NCBI GenBank assembly: GCA_002104985.1
Contig: MCGO01000278.1
Location: 1-42,635 of the forward strand
Source: Rhizoclosmatium globosum
Taxonomy: Eukaryota; Chytridiomycota; Chytridiomycetes; Chytridiales; Chytriomycetaceae
Reading direction: 5' to 3'
Length of the DNA: 42,635 nucleotides
In this document: one piece after another, positions 9,014 to 19,277 of the stretch
Position numbering within the stretch: position 1 is the first letter of the stretch
Layout: every line of letters begins with the position of its first letter
Notes under the pieces: generated by a model
Told to the model about the DNA's origin: nothing
The model's input: the letters and a program-made list of their open reading frames with translations, nothing else
Database searches by the model: none
Made by a program: the position numbers and the translations under genes

Positions 9014-11605
9014 TTATTGCGATTCTTTCAACTCCCTGATGTTCTGCAATAACTCTGTATGGAGCTTGTGGGCCACAAACTCATTCTCAAGCTCAAATAA
9101 GATTTGATACTTCAGATGCTCAAGTTTTGTGTGAATACAGATAAATGCTCCAATGTGATCAATAGTGGTGCTGTCAACAATCCGGTAGCATTGAACAGTT
9201 CCTTGTGCCAACATGATCCATGCTCTTGACTTAACACAGACAATCTCAATTGCAACACGCCGCCATCCTACCATATCCGACCACTTGCAAAGACAATTTG
9301 CTATAATGGTATTCACGGCCCTACGATGAAACCCATTTCTGTAATCCACTGACATTCCCCGCCTCACGAAAGTACTCTGCAGTGTTGACTTTAGTTTACT
9401 TGAAACTTGCTGAGCCACCTGCGTCTTGAGCCGTGACAAGGTTATCACCAGTTTCTCAAAGTGAAGCTCATTCAAAACTAAATAGAACCGTGCTCCAAAA
9501 GAAACAAAAATGAAGAGTGTGACAATTGTAAATGTGTAAATTGATTGCTTAAAGTCTCCATTCAGGTCCAAGTGGTCTGTGGTTTTGACCAACAAGTATG
9601 CCAAGGAAATCAAACCAAGACAGGATATATTTGCTATGGATTCATCAAGCTCATCTTGCCGAACTTTTACTTGAATGTATTGCGTTGAAAGAACAGCAAT
9701 TGAGAAGAATATTGATACTCCCTCTGGAAGAAATGCGAAATGGTTCTTGGATGGAATACACTTTTGATACATATATCCAGCTGAATAAATAGTTTGCACA
9801 CTTATGGGTGCATTCCTTTGTGATAGCAGAACAGACACAGCTGCCAATACAACTAATGAACAGTGAATCCCACGTGTTACTCCTTGAATACGTTTAACAT
9901 CTCGGCTTCGAACCTTAATTTGCAGTATGAAAGCCAAAAATACACGCTTCATGCACATAGTTGTGATAATCATATTATACCCAATGATAAACAACCATTG
10001 ACGGATGTGACATGTGTATCTTGATGCGACAGGTATGTAAAATATAATTGAGATATATAAAAGCATACATCCAAGTAGCTGGACAACAGACTCTGGAATT
10101 CCTTTTGACTTTACAAGTTTGTGATTATGAAAGTACAAAAGGCAAGATACGGCAAAGCTGGAGAATGCTACACCAACAAAAGCTGCAGACGCAATAAATT
10201 GTCCACAAAACGATGAAATAGAGTATGATACACTAATAGGGCGCGATGGACCATCTGGTGGTGGGATTGATATACCTCCATAGAACATTGGCCTCACATC
10301 AGAATAATATGAAAAGTTTGTATACTGGCTGTTTGTCTGGCCAAATGCAGTCACATTGTAGTAATCACCCGAAAAGTTAAAGAACTGAAACGGAAGTAAT
10401 AAGTCTCCCGAGTCTGAAAGCGTCATGTTTGTTAAACTTATACCGCTGTATCCAACATCTTGAAAAAGCTTATAATTCATGTGCGACTGTAACTGTCTAT
10501 TTTGGAGCATCTCAGGTGTGAAAGATCATTTTGGAAAGATGGGGTAACGGCTTGTGTCTTCAATTAAGTTGTAATAGTCTGGACTGTAAACTTTTGATAA
10601 GAACAGAGAATTAGCATGATTGCATTAACATATAGATAATTATACTTGTGAGTGGATCTCCAAACGGTTGTGGCTCTGAGTACGATATCCAGACATGTTT
10701 CTTTGAAACCAAACCACGTTGTATGCAACGGCACTACAGAACAACGGTTGTCCAGAAACTATGAAATACCTTGCGTCTGCATTTAACAGTGTTGCATACG
10801 AGGAATCATAGGTCAATTTGTCAATGTTGGACAAATGTTTCAAGTCCGCTAAAATGATAATGCCATTCCGTTCCAGAAATCTACGCATATCTCTTCCCGC
10901 TTTGTTTTATCGAAATTGAGTGATAAAAAATGAAGGAGGATGTGGCTTACATGCTAGGCCCACTTCATTGTCTTTTTGGACAATCAATGCAACACGTTTC
11001 ACATTCCACGCATCCAACAGCTGAAATATTATCTGACCAAATCCCGTCATGGAAGCAAAAGTGCGGAAAAAGAAAGGATATTTGTTTTTGTCGCTGAAAC
11101 GCGGGCTGCCACTAAGAGCAGAACAATATGGTATTTCATGTAAAGAGAACTCTTCAGCTGAGATGACGATGGCTGAAGAAAATTCCGCGCCAATGACTCC
11201 AATCACGTCATTGTTTGAAACGACATTGTTCACAACCTCAGTTCCGACGAGACCAGTGAATCCACCATTGTAATGTTCAACTTGGGGATAATACGCGCCA
11301 CAGTCTGAGAATCTCTTCATTCCGACAGTGATGTTTTGTAGCAAATTGTTGTCTTTGTTTATATCGTCGATTGCGATTGCGATAGCCAGGTCTTCAAAAT
11401 ACGTGTTTCCACTCATTCCATAATATGATATACGTGTTGGGTCATACGTTTGATTGTAGTTTGTTAGGAGAGAACCATTATATGCGAGATTGGGAAAGGC
11501 ACAGTATGTTCTTATTGAAGCAAAGGATATGTTGACAGTAGCAGATACTGGATGGTTGACGGCTAGTAGCAAAACCAAAGAGGGGGCTAAGTTGATCCTC
11601 ATCAT
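9014..11605 (-). CDS. Class C (GABA-B-like) G-protein-coupled receptor, apparently disrupted
   Basis: Exons 11605-10951, 10899-10646 and 10590-9014, about 828 aa if repaired. A signal peptide (MRINLAPSLVLLLAVNHPVSA) is followed by a periplasmic-binding-protein type I (Venus flytrap) ectodomain (NGGFTGLVGTEVV, VIGVIGAEFSSA, WNVKRVALIVQKDNE, HVWISYSEPQPF). Then come seven hydrophobic segments of the 7TM_3 type (from FCGQFIASAAFVGVAFSSFAVSC to SIYTFTIVTLFIFVSFG) and a long cytoplasmic tail of about 150 residues. Such receptors bind small ligands such as amino acids and signal through G proteins. Two lesions interrupt it. One base is missing between about 10720 and 10745, where the frame shifts inside the ectodomain. 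There is also an in-frame TGA (plus coordinates 10526-10528) where a Trp codon TGG would fit. The start could also be the second Met. It is either a young pseudogene or affected by sequence errors. Confidence 0.8.
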
Positions 11606-11699
11606 GCACAATATGGCACTGGAGGGATTTGCTGTCAATCTTTCTTTCTTTCTCTTCTTTCTCTTTTCCCACTTTTCTCCAATTAAGTCTGATAAACAA
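11606..11699. promoter_or_regulatory. 94-bp bidirectional promoter between GPCR and TraB-like gene
   Basis: The start codons of two divergent genes are only 94 bp apart, so both promoters and both 5' UTRs must fit here. The interval is rich in CTTT repeats on the plus strand. I see no clear TATA element. Confidence 0.45.
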
Positions 11700-12918
11700 A
11701 TGCAACGACTAACCCGCACCCTGACATCGCTTTCCCCAAACGCATCACCACCTTCAATCCAGTGCCAATGGGACACTTTGACTGAGTTTCCCCTCCAATT
11801 CAAGCTGTCAACTGGGCACCCAAACGAGAACCAGAACCAGAACGCAACGGCCTCAATCCACCTCGTTTCTGTTTCGCAGCGAGACTCACGCTCATCCGAT
11901 CGTGTTTCTCATTCAATTGGATCGCTGAAGCCGTCGTTTGTTGCCTTCGAAGCTGCTCCAAAGGCATCGCCCTCGAATCTAACGAAACAACTTGATCCGT
12001 TTCTCAAGGACGAAATCACTAAAAACAATTGGCTGCATTTTGCATTTGATAAAGACGATGGATCCGTGGTTCGTTTTTTGCTTTTGGATTGGACTGGTTT
12101 CTAACTTCAAAAGTAGCTTAATAGTGCCGTTGTAGCTGCTCGATCAGCGAACTCAGTCATTAAAGCGATTGATTTGGATCCACTTACTCTTCTGTATCCA
12201 TGTAAACTTGCTTCGTTCCCTGCTTTGCATTACTAAAACAAACACATCAGCAAGACCACTTGCTTCCCACTTCAAAGCCCTCCTCACAGCACATAACCTC
12301 CCTTTGATACCTGAAAAGGTCAGAACAACTCCTCTCAGCAATGCTCTCTACTCCGGGCTCACTTCTCCTCTCCTTCTCCCGCGCTCCAATTTTGAACACT
12401 CGCTTCAAGGATACAAAACATGGATGAAGTCATGGTGTATGTTCCACCCGAAACAAAGACATTATTTATGTGATGTGCGCGAGTCATATATGGTGGGCCA
12501 ATTGGCTGCATTGGCAAAGTCGGCTCTGTTGGCTGGTGATGGAAACGGGAATCAACAGGATGTCACGATTGTTGCTGTTGTTGGAAAAGCGAGAGTATTC
12601 GGAATAACCGATCTGTGGACTCGCTTTTATGGACCAGAAGCTGGAGGTGAAGCTTCAAAACCTACTCGCAGTGCAACTACAAGATCAGTCTCGTCCATAG
12701 AACCAAAAGCTATTGGGGCCAACCTTGGATACTATATTCCAGAGGAGAATGCTGCATATTACGATATTCTAAAGACGGACGACTTTGACTTGATGAGAAA
12801 GGCACAATTGCAAGATGCTCTGCAACAAGAAGCTATCAGAAAATTGGAAGGCGCTGTGTTTAAGTCTAAACCTGGTGTCAGAATCATTCAAGGAAGTAAT
12901 ATCAACACGAGAAATTGA
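11700..12918 (+). CDS. Divergent TraB-family protein
   Basis: Exons 11700-12068, 12117-12201 and 12251-12918. The introns are 48 and 49 nt with branch points TCTAAC and ACTAAAAC. About 373 aa. The start at 11700 is the first Met after the divergent promoter; the N-terminus (MQRLTRTLTSLSPN) is basic and hydroxylated, as in mitochondrial presequences. The layout matches TraB/PrgY proteins: an N-terminal beta-strand and helix (IHLVSVSQRDSRSSDRV ... LKPSFVAFEA), a middle helical part, an R-x2-Y helix (RESYMVGQLAAL) and a late strand (VTIVAVVGKARVFGI). The conserved histidines of the family (GTAH near the first strand and GH before V-x-G-I) are replaced here (VSVS and KAR), so any enzymatic activity proposed for the family is doubtful. 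TraB proteins are linked to the mitochondrial outer membrane in animals and plants. Assignment is by pattern only. Confidence 0.55.
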
Positions 12919-12923
12919 ATAAA
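12918..12923 (+). promoter_or_regulatory. Poly(A) signal overlapping the TraB-like stop codon
   Basis: AATAAA begins on the last base of the TGA stop at 12916-12918. The next gene converges with its stop at 13049, so the shared 3' region is about 130 bp. Confidence 0.45.
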
Positions 12924-13048
12924 GCTTGATCTCGAATAGAAAGGCGCAAACGTAACTCATCAATCAAACATTGTGCATACGCAGTGGGTTTTTTATGGCA
13001 TGGTGACTTGGGTTGGCTTGCGTAAGTTGAAAGAAAATACTTGCGGTA

Positions 13049-14421
13049 TCACGGATATTTATTCTTGACTTGTCCATATACGCAATGGAAATTGATAAAG
13101 GTTTTGGTTGTTGGCCATTCGGCGTTAGCCTTTTCCACCATATCCTTATACACTTCCGGAGAAACATCAAGAACTTTCGACATCCAATCCTGCAGAGCCA
13201 TCAACACAAGTTTAAAGTCTTTCCGCAGAAGATTTCCAGCATCACCTCCCCACCCAACAGGAATTGAAACCATTTTTGTTTCCACGTTCACCAGCATCCC
13301 AGAATCATTCGCGTAATCATAGAGCGACGAGCCAAGAAGATTATCAAACCCTCTTTTTTCGTAAGCTTCGTTTAAAGGTTTCATTACTGCTTGTGAAGCA
13401 GGTCCGTCGTGGAAAACCACTGCGTCACATTCAACAAGCTCAATCCATCCTCCTGGTCGCGTAACGCGACACAGTTCACTGATAACATCGACCCATTTCC
13501 GTTTTGGAATTGCCAAAATCAAGTTCCGTTGATGAACATAGTCGAACAAGTTGTCTGGATCTTTTAAACACACTGAGTCAGCAAAACATCAGAAAGATCG
13601 CCAATGAAGTACATACAAGGAAGCCGCTCCAGGACATTTCCAACCTCTAACCGTGCTCCACAAATCATTCCACCATCGAACCAGTTTGCTGCAATATCCT
13701 GGGGTTTTGTGATTAGTGACAGCTCCGACGCAAGCCCCTCCCTTAATTTACCACTCCGTGATATTCGCAGTTGACGTTTCCAGCAGAAAACAAGGCATCC
13801 ATCCAAGCGCCATTCGCACATCCCACATCAAGAACTTTCGTTTGATGACTTCGAATCAGTTTCCTCGCCTCTGGGCATATCACATCTTCGCCAAAAGCGA
13901 GTCGCAGCATCTTGTGCTTAGATACATTAAAATCAGTACTGTGGTGTTTTTTTTGTAGAAGGAGTGATTCAGGGGCAACGTGGTACCTGTAGTTCGAGTC
14001 TGGTTTGCTCTATTTCGTCGATGGGTAATATATAGGGGGTATCGGCTGTGTAAAACTGACGTTCAGTCTCAACTTCGGTTGGTCTCCAGTTTGCAATATC
14101 TGACAAGAGAGGTAGTGATCAGATGTAACCCTCCGACAGTGTTTAGTAATGGCATGACGAACCTGTATTAACTGACGGCCTGACTGAATTAACCATATGA
14201 TCAGATTCCAAAGGTGCTGTCCACTCTTGGGCGGGGTATCGAGGCGAAGCAGTTGCCAGGGGAGTGTCGAGGGTCAGGGCGAGTGAGGTTGTCATGCTAT
14301 GAAGCCCAAACAAGAAGTCTGGCACAGGAAGAGGGATCGTTGGAGGAGCATTCGGAACAATTTCATCTGGTTTGAGCGACCGAGGCTCTTCCTTCTTTGG
14401 TACACTCGTCTTGTTCCCCAT
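13049..14421 (-). CDS. SAM-dependent methyltransferase A (class I), predicted N-myristoylated
   Basis: Five exons: 14421-14163, 14099-13987, 13916-13752, 13698-13617 and 13572-13049. Introns are 44-70 nt and phases agree; 380 aa. Motif I is VLDVGCANGAWMDAL. A post-I acidic position follows (EYHGVDIAANW), then DYVHQRNLILAIPKRKWVD and RVTRPGGWIELVECD (motif III-like). This is the layout of the fungal LaeA/UMTA-type class I methyltransferases, which use S-adenosylmethionine; the substrate cannot be told. The N-terminus MGNKTS fits the myristoylation consensus M-G-x3-[ST], followed by a Lys/Pro-rich stretch, so the protein may be membrane-bound. A long Pro/Thr-rich leader (about 120 residues) precedes the catalytic fold. 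It is a tandem paralogue of the next gene, with intron positions shared around the SAM fold. Confidence 0.85.
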
Positions 14422-14496
14422 CTTTTCTCATGGATCTTGTTTTCTGAAAATTTGGGCTTACACGCGCCGCTTATTCAGTCGGCGTATATTTCTATT

Positions 14497-15763
14497 CTAT
14501 TCCTTTTTGACTTGTGCATATAAACAGTGAAAGTTTACGTAGGCTTTGGTCTCGGACCATTCCGCTGATGCTGCATCAACCATTCCTCGATATTCCTCTG
14601 CACTCACACCCATCACCTGGGCCATCCAATCTGATAATGCCATCAATCCGAATTTAAGATCTGCCATAAGGAGATTTGGTCTGAAGTAAAAGAGTTGGTC
14701 GATCAAATGCAGTAAAAGCCCAACAAAAGGACTCACAGTTCACCATCCCATCCAAGAGGAATAGAAACGGTCTTGGTTTTTATATTGATTAGATTTCCTG
14801 CTTGTTTCACGTTCGCTGCAAGTCTTGATCCTGCTAATGTGTCGATACCTCGTTCCTCAAGTGCACCCGTAACTTAACACGCAACCATTTAATGGTCGTT
14901 GATTTTTCATCGGACTCTTACATGGTTTCAGTACTGCCTGTGATTTTGGTCCATCATGAACAATCGTCACATCCGCTTCAACGAGCTCAATCCATCCTTT
15001 ATGTTTTGTAACACGAGTAAGTTCACGGATCACATCTATCCATTTATCTTTGGGGATTCCTAGCACAAGTAGTCGCTGGTGCACAAAATCGAATTCGTTA
15101 TCGCCATCTTCAGTGATGAACATTAATACGAATGATATCGATACGTAACAGAGTGTTTGTACGTACATGGAAGTCGCTCTAATACATTCCCGACTTGAAA
15201 CTTCGCTCTGCTAATGTTGGTTTCTCCCATCATTCCAGGATCTAGGTTCTCGCGAGCGATAATATCCTACTTTATACAATTAAAATCAAGCGCATTCTCG
15301 ATGATTTATCTACTCACTACACCGTAATACTCTGGATTCGTAAAGCCAGTCAGATATAGTGAATCCAACCAATCCCCATTTGCACATCCAACATCCAGTA
15401 CTTTCGTCCTTGGCGACTGAAATAGATACTTTGCATCTGGACACATGATATGGCCTCCGAATGCATCACAAAGTGCGTTGTGCTGAGCATGGTTTACAAA
15501 TCGATAAGAACCTTTGTCCAAGAATCACCCATATCGATCGCAGCCTGAATTACCTCCAAATGCCACAATCCGATACTGTACAAAAGCGAAGGAACAAGGA
15601 CTGCCGCATCAACAGAGGTTTCCGGTGATGGCGGAAACCCAGTCAGAATCGACTTGAGCTCAAGCGATGATCTCGGTACTTTTGACAGTAAAAGAGAGAG
15701 CCGGCTTTGACGTCGCTTTGACCGTTCGCGTCGGGCCGCTTCAAGAGTCTGGACGTTGCCCAT
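14497..15763 (-). CDS. SAM-dependent methyltransferase B (class I), predicted N-myristoylated
   Basis: Likely exons: 15763-15577, 15511-15318, 15266-15167, 15107-14922, 14872-14737 and 14680-14497, about 328 aa. All introns are 49-65 nt. The first intron (donor GTATCG, acceptor CAAAG) is the least certain; a one-base shift near 15520 is an alternative. Motif I is VLDVGCANGDWLDSL, followed by PEYYGVDIIAREN, DFVHQRLLVLGIPKDKW and RVTKHKGWIELVEAD. It is clearly related to methyltransferase A, sharing VGNVLERLP, HDGP-SQAV-KP and the C-terminal VNFHC-YAQVK. Two introns fall at the same positions and phases as in A. It carries two extra introns, in the C-terminal half. The N-terminus MGNVQT again fits the myristoylation consensus, although the rest of the leader is unlike A (basic, RRERSKRRQSR). 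Confidence 0.82.
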
Positions 15764-15853
15764 CCCACGTGTTTTTTGGTGTTCAACTTTGATAATTTAA
15801 GGGTACGCACGTGTTTTGCTAATCACATACTGTCCAAATAACTTATACCTAAT

Positions 15854-18800
15854 TTACACTTTATACACCAAGCACTTTCCATCTGCACATCCAACCCCTA
15901 CAATACCTCTCGAACTCCCAAACCCAACAGCCAAAACCCCTTCCTTTATCCCCTCCTTAATCCTTCCCAACACACCTCCACCCATTCGCACATCATACAA
16001 AACAGCCTGCTTATCTTCACTCCCCGTAACCACATACGTCCCACACGGACTCATTGCACATTGAACCTTCAAGGCGCGATTCACATGCCCCAACAGCTGA
16101 AGCACAGACCCGCCCCCACAACCTCCCCCTCTCCAACCATCCGTAAATCCCAAACCCGAATCAAATCACTCGTCCCAGCCGTCAAAAACAAATCCCTCCG
16201 CACATCCTCCCCATTCGGCACAACAACCGTATGCACACCTTTAGAAACCCCAAACCGCGCACAAACAACCCCTTCCTTCAAATCAACAACACACCCCCTC
16301 CCCATCCCCCTCCCATCGCTTTCACTACCACCACCGGAACCACTCGTAACTACAACCCCCGTATACGACGAAACCCGATTCGGCGCGTCAAAACACACAA
16401 CAGACGAATCAAACTCAATCCGCCTCCGCACTGAAACGCGGTTATAATTCAACCCAGGCTTCACATCCCCTGCACACTCAATCTTGTACGAAAGCATCGC
16501 CAACCCGCGTGAACCACCCGATGCAAGCACAAACTTGCTGTGGAAGTAAAACTGCGCTTGGTTGAAGGAGTCTGTGACGGTTGAGGAGGGTGGGGGTGAT
16601 GGGTTCACGGTTTTGGATGTGGAGAGCGGGTTTGGTTTTTGGGGAGGGCCGAATGTGAGGAGTGGGTCTGTTGATCCTGTATCCCACATGCGGACGCGTC
16701 CGTCTGTGGAGGTTGAGAGGAAGGTGGAAGGGTCGCCCCAGTGTACGTGTGTGACGGCGGTTTCGTGGCTGGTGAAGGGTTTTATTGTGGATGTGGAGAG
16801 GGTGGTTACGAAGGCGGATTTTTTGACGCATCCGACGGCGAGTTTTGTGGTGGGGGTGTTGAAGTTTAGGTGGGTTATTGCGCCGGGGTGGATAAATGTT
16901 TTTATGGGTGCGTTGTTGGGTGGTGTGAGGGTAAGGGATATGGGTTCACATGAGTCGAGCCAGAAATTGGAGGTTGTTGTAGAGGCTGAGGAAGAAACAG
17001 AGAGCCTGGTCTTTTGTTTCAAGGAGGAAGAGGAAGAGGGTATTTTGGGTAAGTGGAATAGTTTTGTGGCAATAGGTTCTTGAGTATATCCTGACGACTT
17101 GACAGTTTTTCGAAACGTGACCGGTTGATTCATTGGATTCACCGTTTTCTTGCTGCTTGTCGAGGTACTTGTCTTTTTCCCAGATGGACTGGGTTTCTTG
17201 AGTTCAACTCCTCCAAACACTGTATCATCCACACGAAACCGTAACCCAGCAGTAACATTCGCTACAGGCCCACCATACAATCCATCAACAACTCTCAATA
17301 TCCCTTCTTTAACACTCTTGGAGATGACTGACACCCCACTTCCCTCCTTCATAAACTCAGTTCTGTGTGCAACCCCATCCTCCGTCCCAGAACTCAACCC
17401 TTTCAAATCAGTTATCCCCATTCCAGCCAACTCCCGCATCACACTTTGAAACCTTTTTTCCATCCACATATTACTACTACTACTACTCCCCTCTGCACTT
17501 CCACCACCGCCACTATTAGTTTGACACTCACCCAACACAAGCCTCCGCACAACCCCACTCAACTCCACATCCCCCGTCTCATCCAACACATCCAACAACC
17601 CCAACGCATCCTCCATCGCCACCTCAAACAAATCCACACCGGAATCCCATTGCGGTATCATCGACCCAGCGCCAACAGATATAGAAACTGTAAACATCTT
17701 CAACGTGGATGTGATGCGTTCTTGAACGAGGATATCGAATGTATGTGTGCGTGTCTTTTGGGAGGCGGGTGTGGATGTTAGGTGTGTTGTAGAGAGGATT
17801 GAGAGGAACCCGGGTGTGTGGAGGGGTTGTGTGTGGATTGGGTGGAAGGAGGATGCGTCGAGGAGTGTGATTGAGGTTTGGGTTGCGAGGAGGAGGATTG
17901 TCTTTTGTAGGGGAGGGGATTTGAGGTTGGGTGGGGTAAGAGTTGGGAGGGTGAAATGAGAGAGGTATGTGCATGTGGATGAGGTTTCGGCAATGAGGGT
18001 TGGGTCGTGTTGAGAGAGGTTGGTGGGTTGTTGTTCTTGCTTCCATTTTGGGAGGGAGGATATTATTGGGGGTAGCGGAGGAGGAGAGGTGGGTTTGGTG
18101 GATGAGGCCGGAAAGAATGAAGATGTTTTGACTATTTTGAGGGTTCTGACTTGGAGGGAGGGGTGTAGCATTACTTCGTGGAGGTGAAGGTTTCCATCTT
18201 CAGTTGCAACAACAAGTACACGTCTTCCGACTGCAGAGGGAGGACTGAGTGAGAATGCCGAGATGGGATAGGCTGATATGACGAATGAATTGTAAATGCA
18301 GGTTTGTTTTGAAATGTTCCATATTTTGTAAGTTCTGTCTTCCGCGGCAGAGAGCAAGAAAGTGTCTTCATTTTCTGTGACGAAAGAGAGGGCAGTAACA
18401 TTAGCCAAGTGGCCTTTCAGAGTCGTTGATTCTTTTGACTCAATAAAGGCAACAATAATATCAGCACTAGAGGCGGCGGCCAGAAGCGAGGCAGATTCAT
18501 CAAACAGGAGAATAGATACAATATTATCTGCTTTAAACAGGGTAGTCCAGACTTCTGAGTCCGAGTCCGAAGTCGCAGCCAAAGACCTGTCCGAATGTGA
18601 GTCCGAATGTGAGTGCTGAGTCCAAACACACACACACACGCACCTTTCGCACACACAAACCACGTCCTTCACCGCCACCGCCACTTTTACCACGCCACCT
18701 TTACCATCGCAATCACAGCTTGAGCTTGAACCAGGGACAGGGACACGCGACGCCAGGGCCAGGGCATCCACCTTTGAATCCACCTTCGAATCCACCTTCG

Positions 18801-19005
18801 AAGTCCAAGACAGACACAAACAACTTCGAATGCGCGAAACAACTGCGCCCGAATCAACCGACCGAAACTCGACAAACTGCGAATCGGCACTAACTAAAAC
18901 ACTTCCATCAGAGGACAGCGCGTGCTTTGCCTTTGGCTTCGTGTAATTGGAATTGTTTGAGAACGACGGGAAACACGTCGACACGGGCTCAACGGACACC
19001 CGCAT
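15854..19005 (-). CDS. WDR27: WD40-repeat protein, WDR27 orthologue
   Basis: The main frame runs 19005-16081, and a second frame carries the last two WD repeats to a TAA at 15854, for about 1050 aa. Features that match WDR27 are a WD unit with GHLANVTALSF...AAEDRTYKIW, directly followed by IYNSFVISAYPISAF; the central TVKSSGYTQEP segment; NQAQFYFHSKFVLASGG; and a terminal LFLTAGTSDLIRVWDLRMVG...MSPCGTYVVTGSEDK. WDR27 is a two-propeller protein of unknown biochemical role. The two frames meet at 16111-16135 in a region of C5 runs (G5 on the sense strand); one extra G restores continuity, so a sequencing deletion is likely. The N-terminal part holds KVDSKVDSKVD from a 12-bp repeat and a CVCERCVCVCV stretch that may be a small in-frame intron. 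The gene is otherwise intronless, which is unusual here. Confidence 0.85.
18765..18802. repeat. 12-bp coding minisatellite in WDR27 (KVDS repeats)
   Basis: About three copies of a 12-nt unit (consensus TCCACCTTCGAA on the plus strand) encode KVDSKVDSKVD. The unit keeps the frame, so copy number can change without breaking the protein. A second imperfect 12-bp repeat (ACTCACATTCGG on the sense strand) lies nearby at about 18590-18615. Confidence 0.7.
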
Positions 19006-19277
19006 TGTCTACGTTAAGTACTTGGAAGTTGGTGTCCTAGTCAAGTTGTTGGTTGGTTGGTTGGTTGGTTGGCTTCGGCGGCAACGTTTGTTTTTGTGAC
19101 AATTCCGTCGGTTGAATCACCCTCCCTCGGTCAAAACCAACTGATTCTTGCATCCCTTTCTTCGATCCAAGTACCAAATGCCCGCAAACTGGCTGGGCTC
19201 GCGCTCAAAGTAAGGCTTCGTAGTGTATCCACTGCAGACTATCACGCTGAATACCAACCACACTCAGCCTCGACCAA
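19006..19277. promoter_or_regulatory. Divergent promoter of WDR27 and flippase with (GGTT)n repeat
   Basis: The 272 bp between the two divergent start codons contain (GGTT)5 at 19051-19072. A related TTGG-rich repeat occurs in the first intron of TRS120 (about 30411-30447). No TATA box is obvious. Confidence 0.5.

Noticed and set aside
10526..10528. TGA read as tryptophan or selenocysteine in the GPCR
   Set aside because: Other genes here use TGA as a normal stop (carboxypeptidase A, TraB-like, methyltransferase A). A second lesion in the same gene makes mutation or sequence error simpler. No selenocysteine element could be judged by eye.
16061..17781. Long open frames antisense to WDR27 (for example 16562-17083 and 17365-17781)
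   Set aside because: They are products of the biased C/A or G/T composition, encode repetitive H/P/T or G/V-rich strings and resemble no family. The minus-strand frame encodes clear WD40 repeats.
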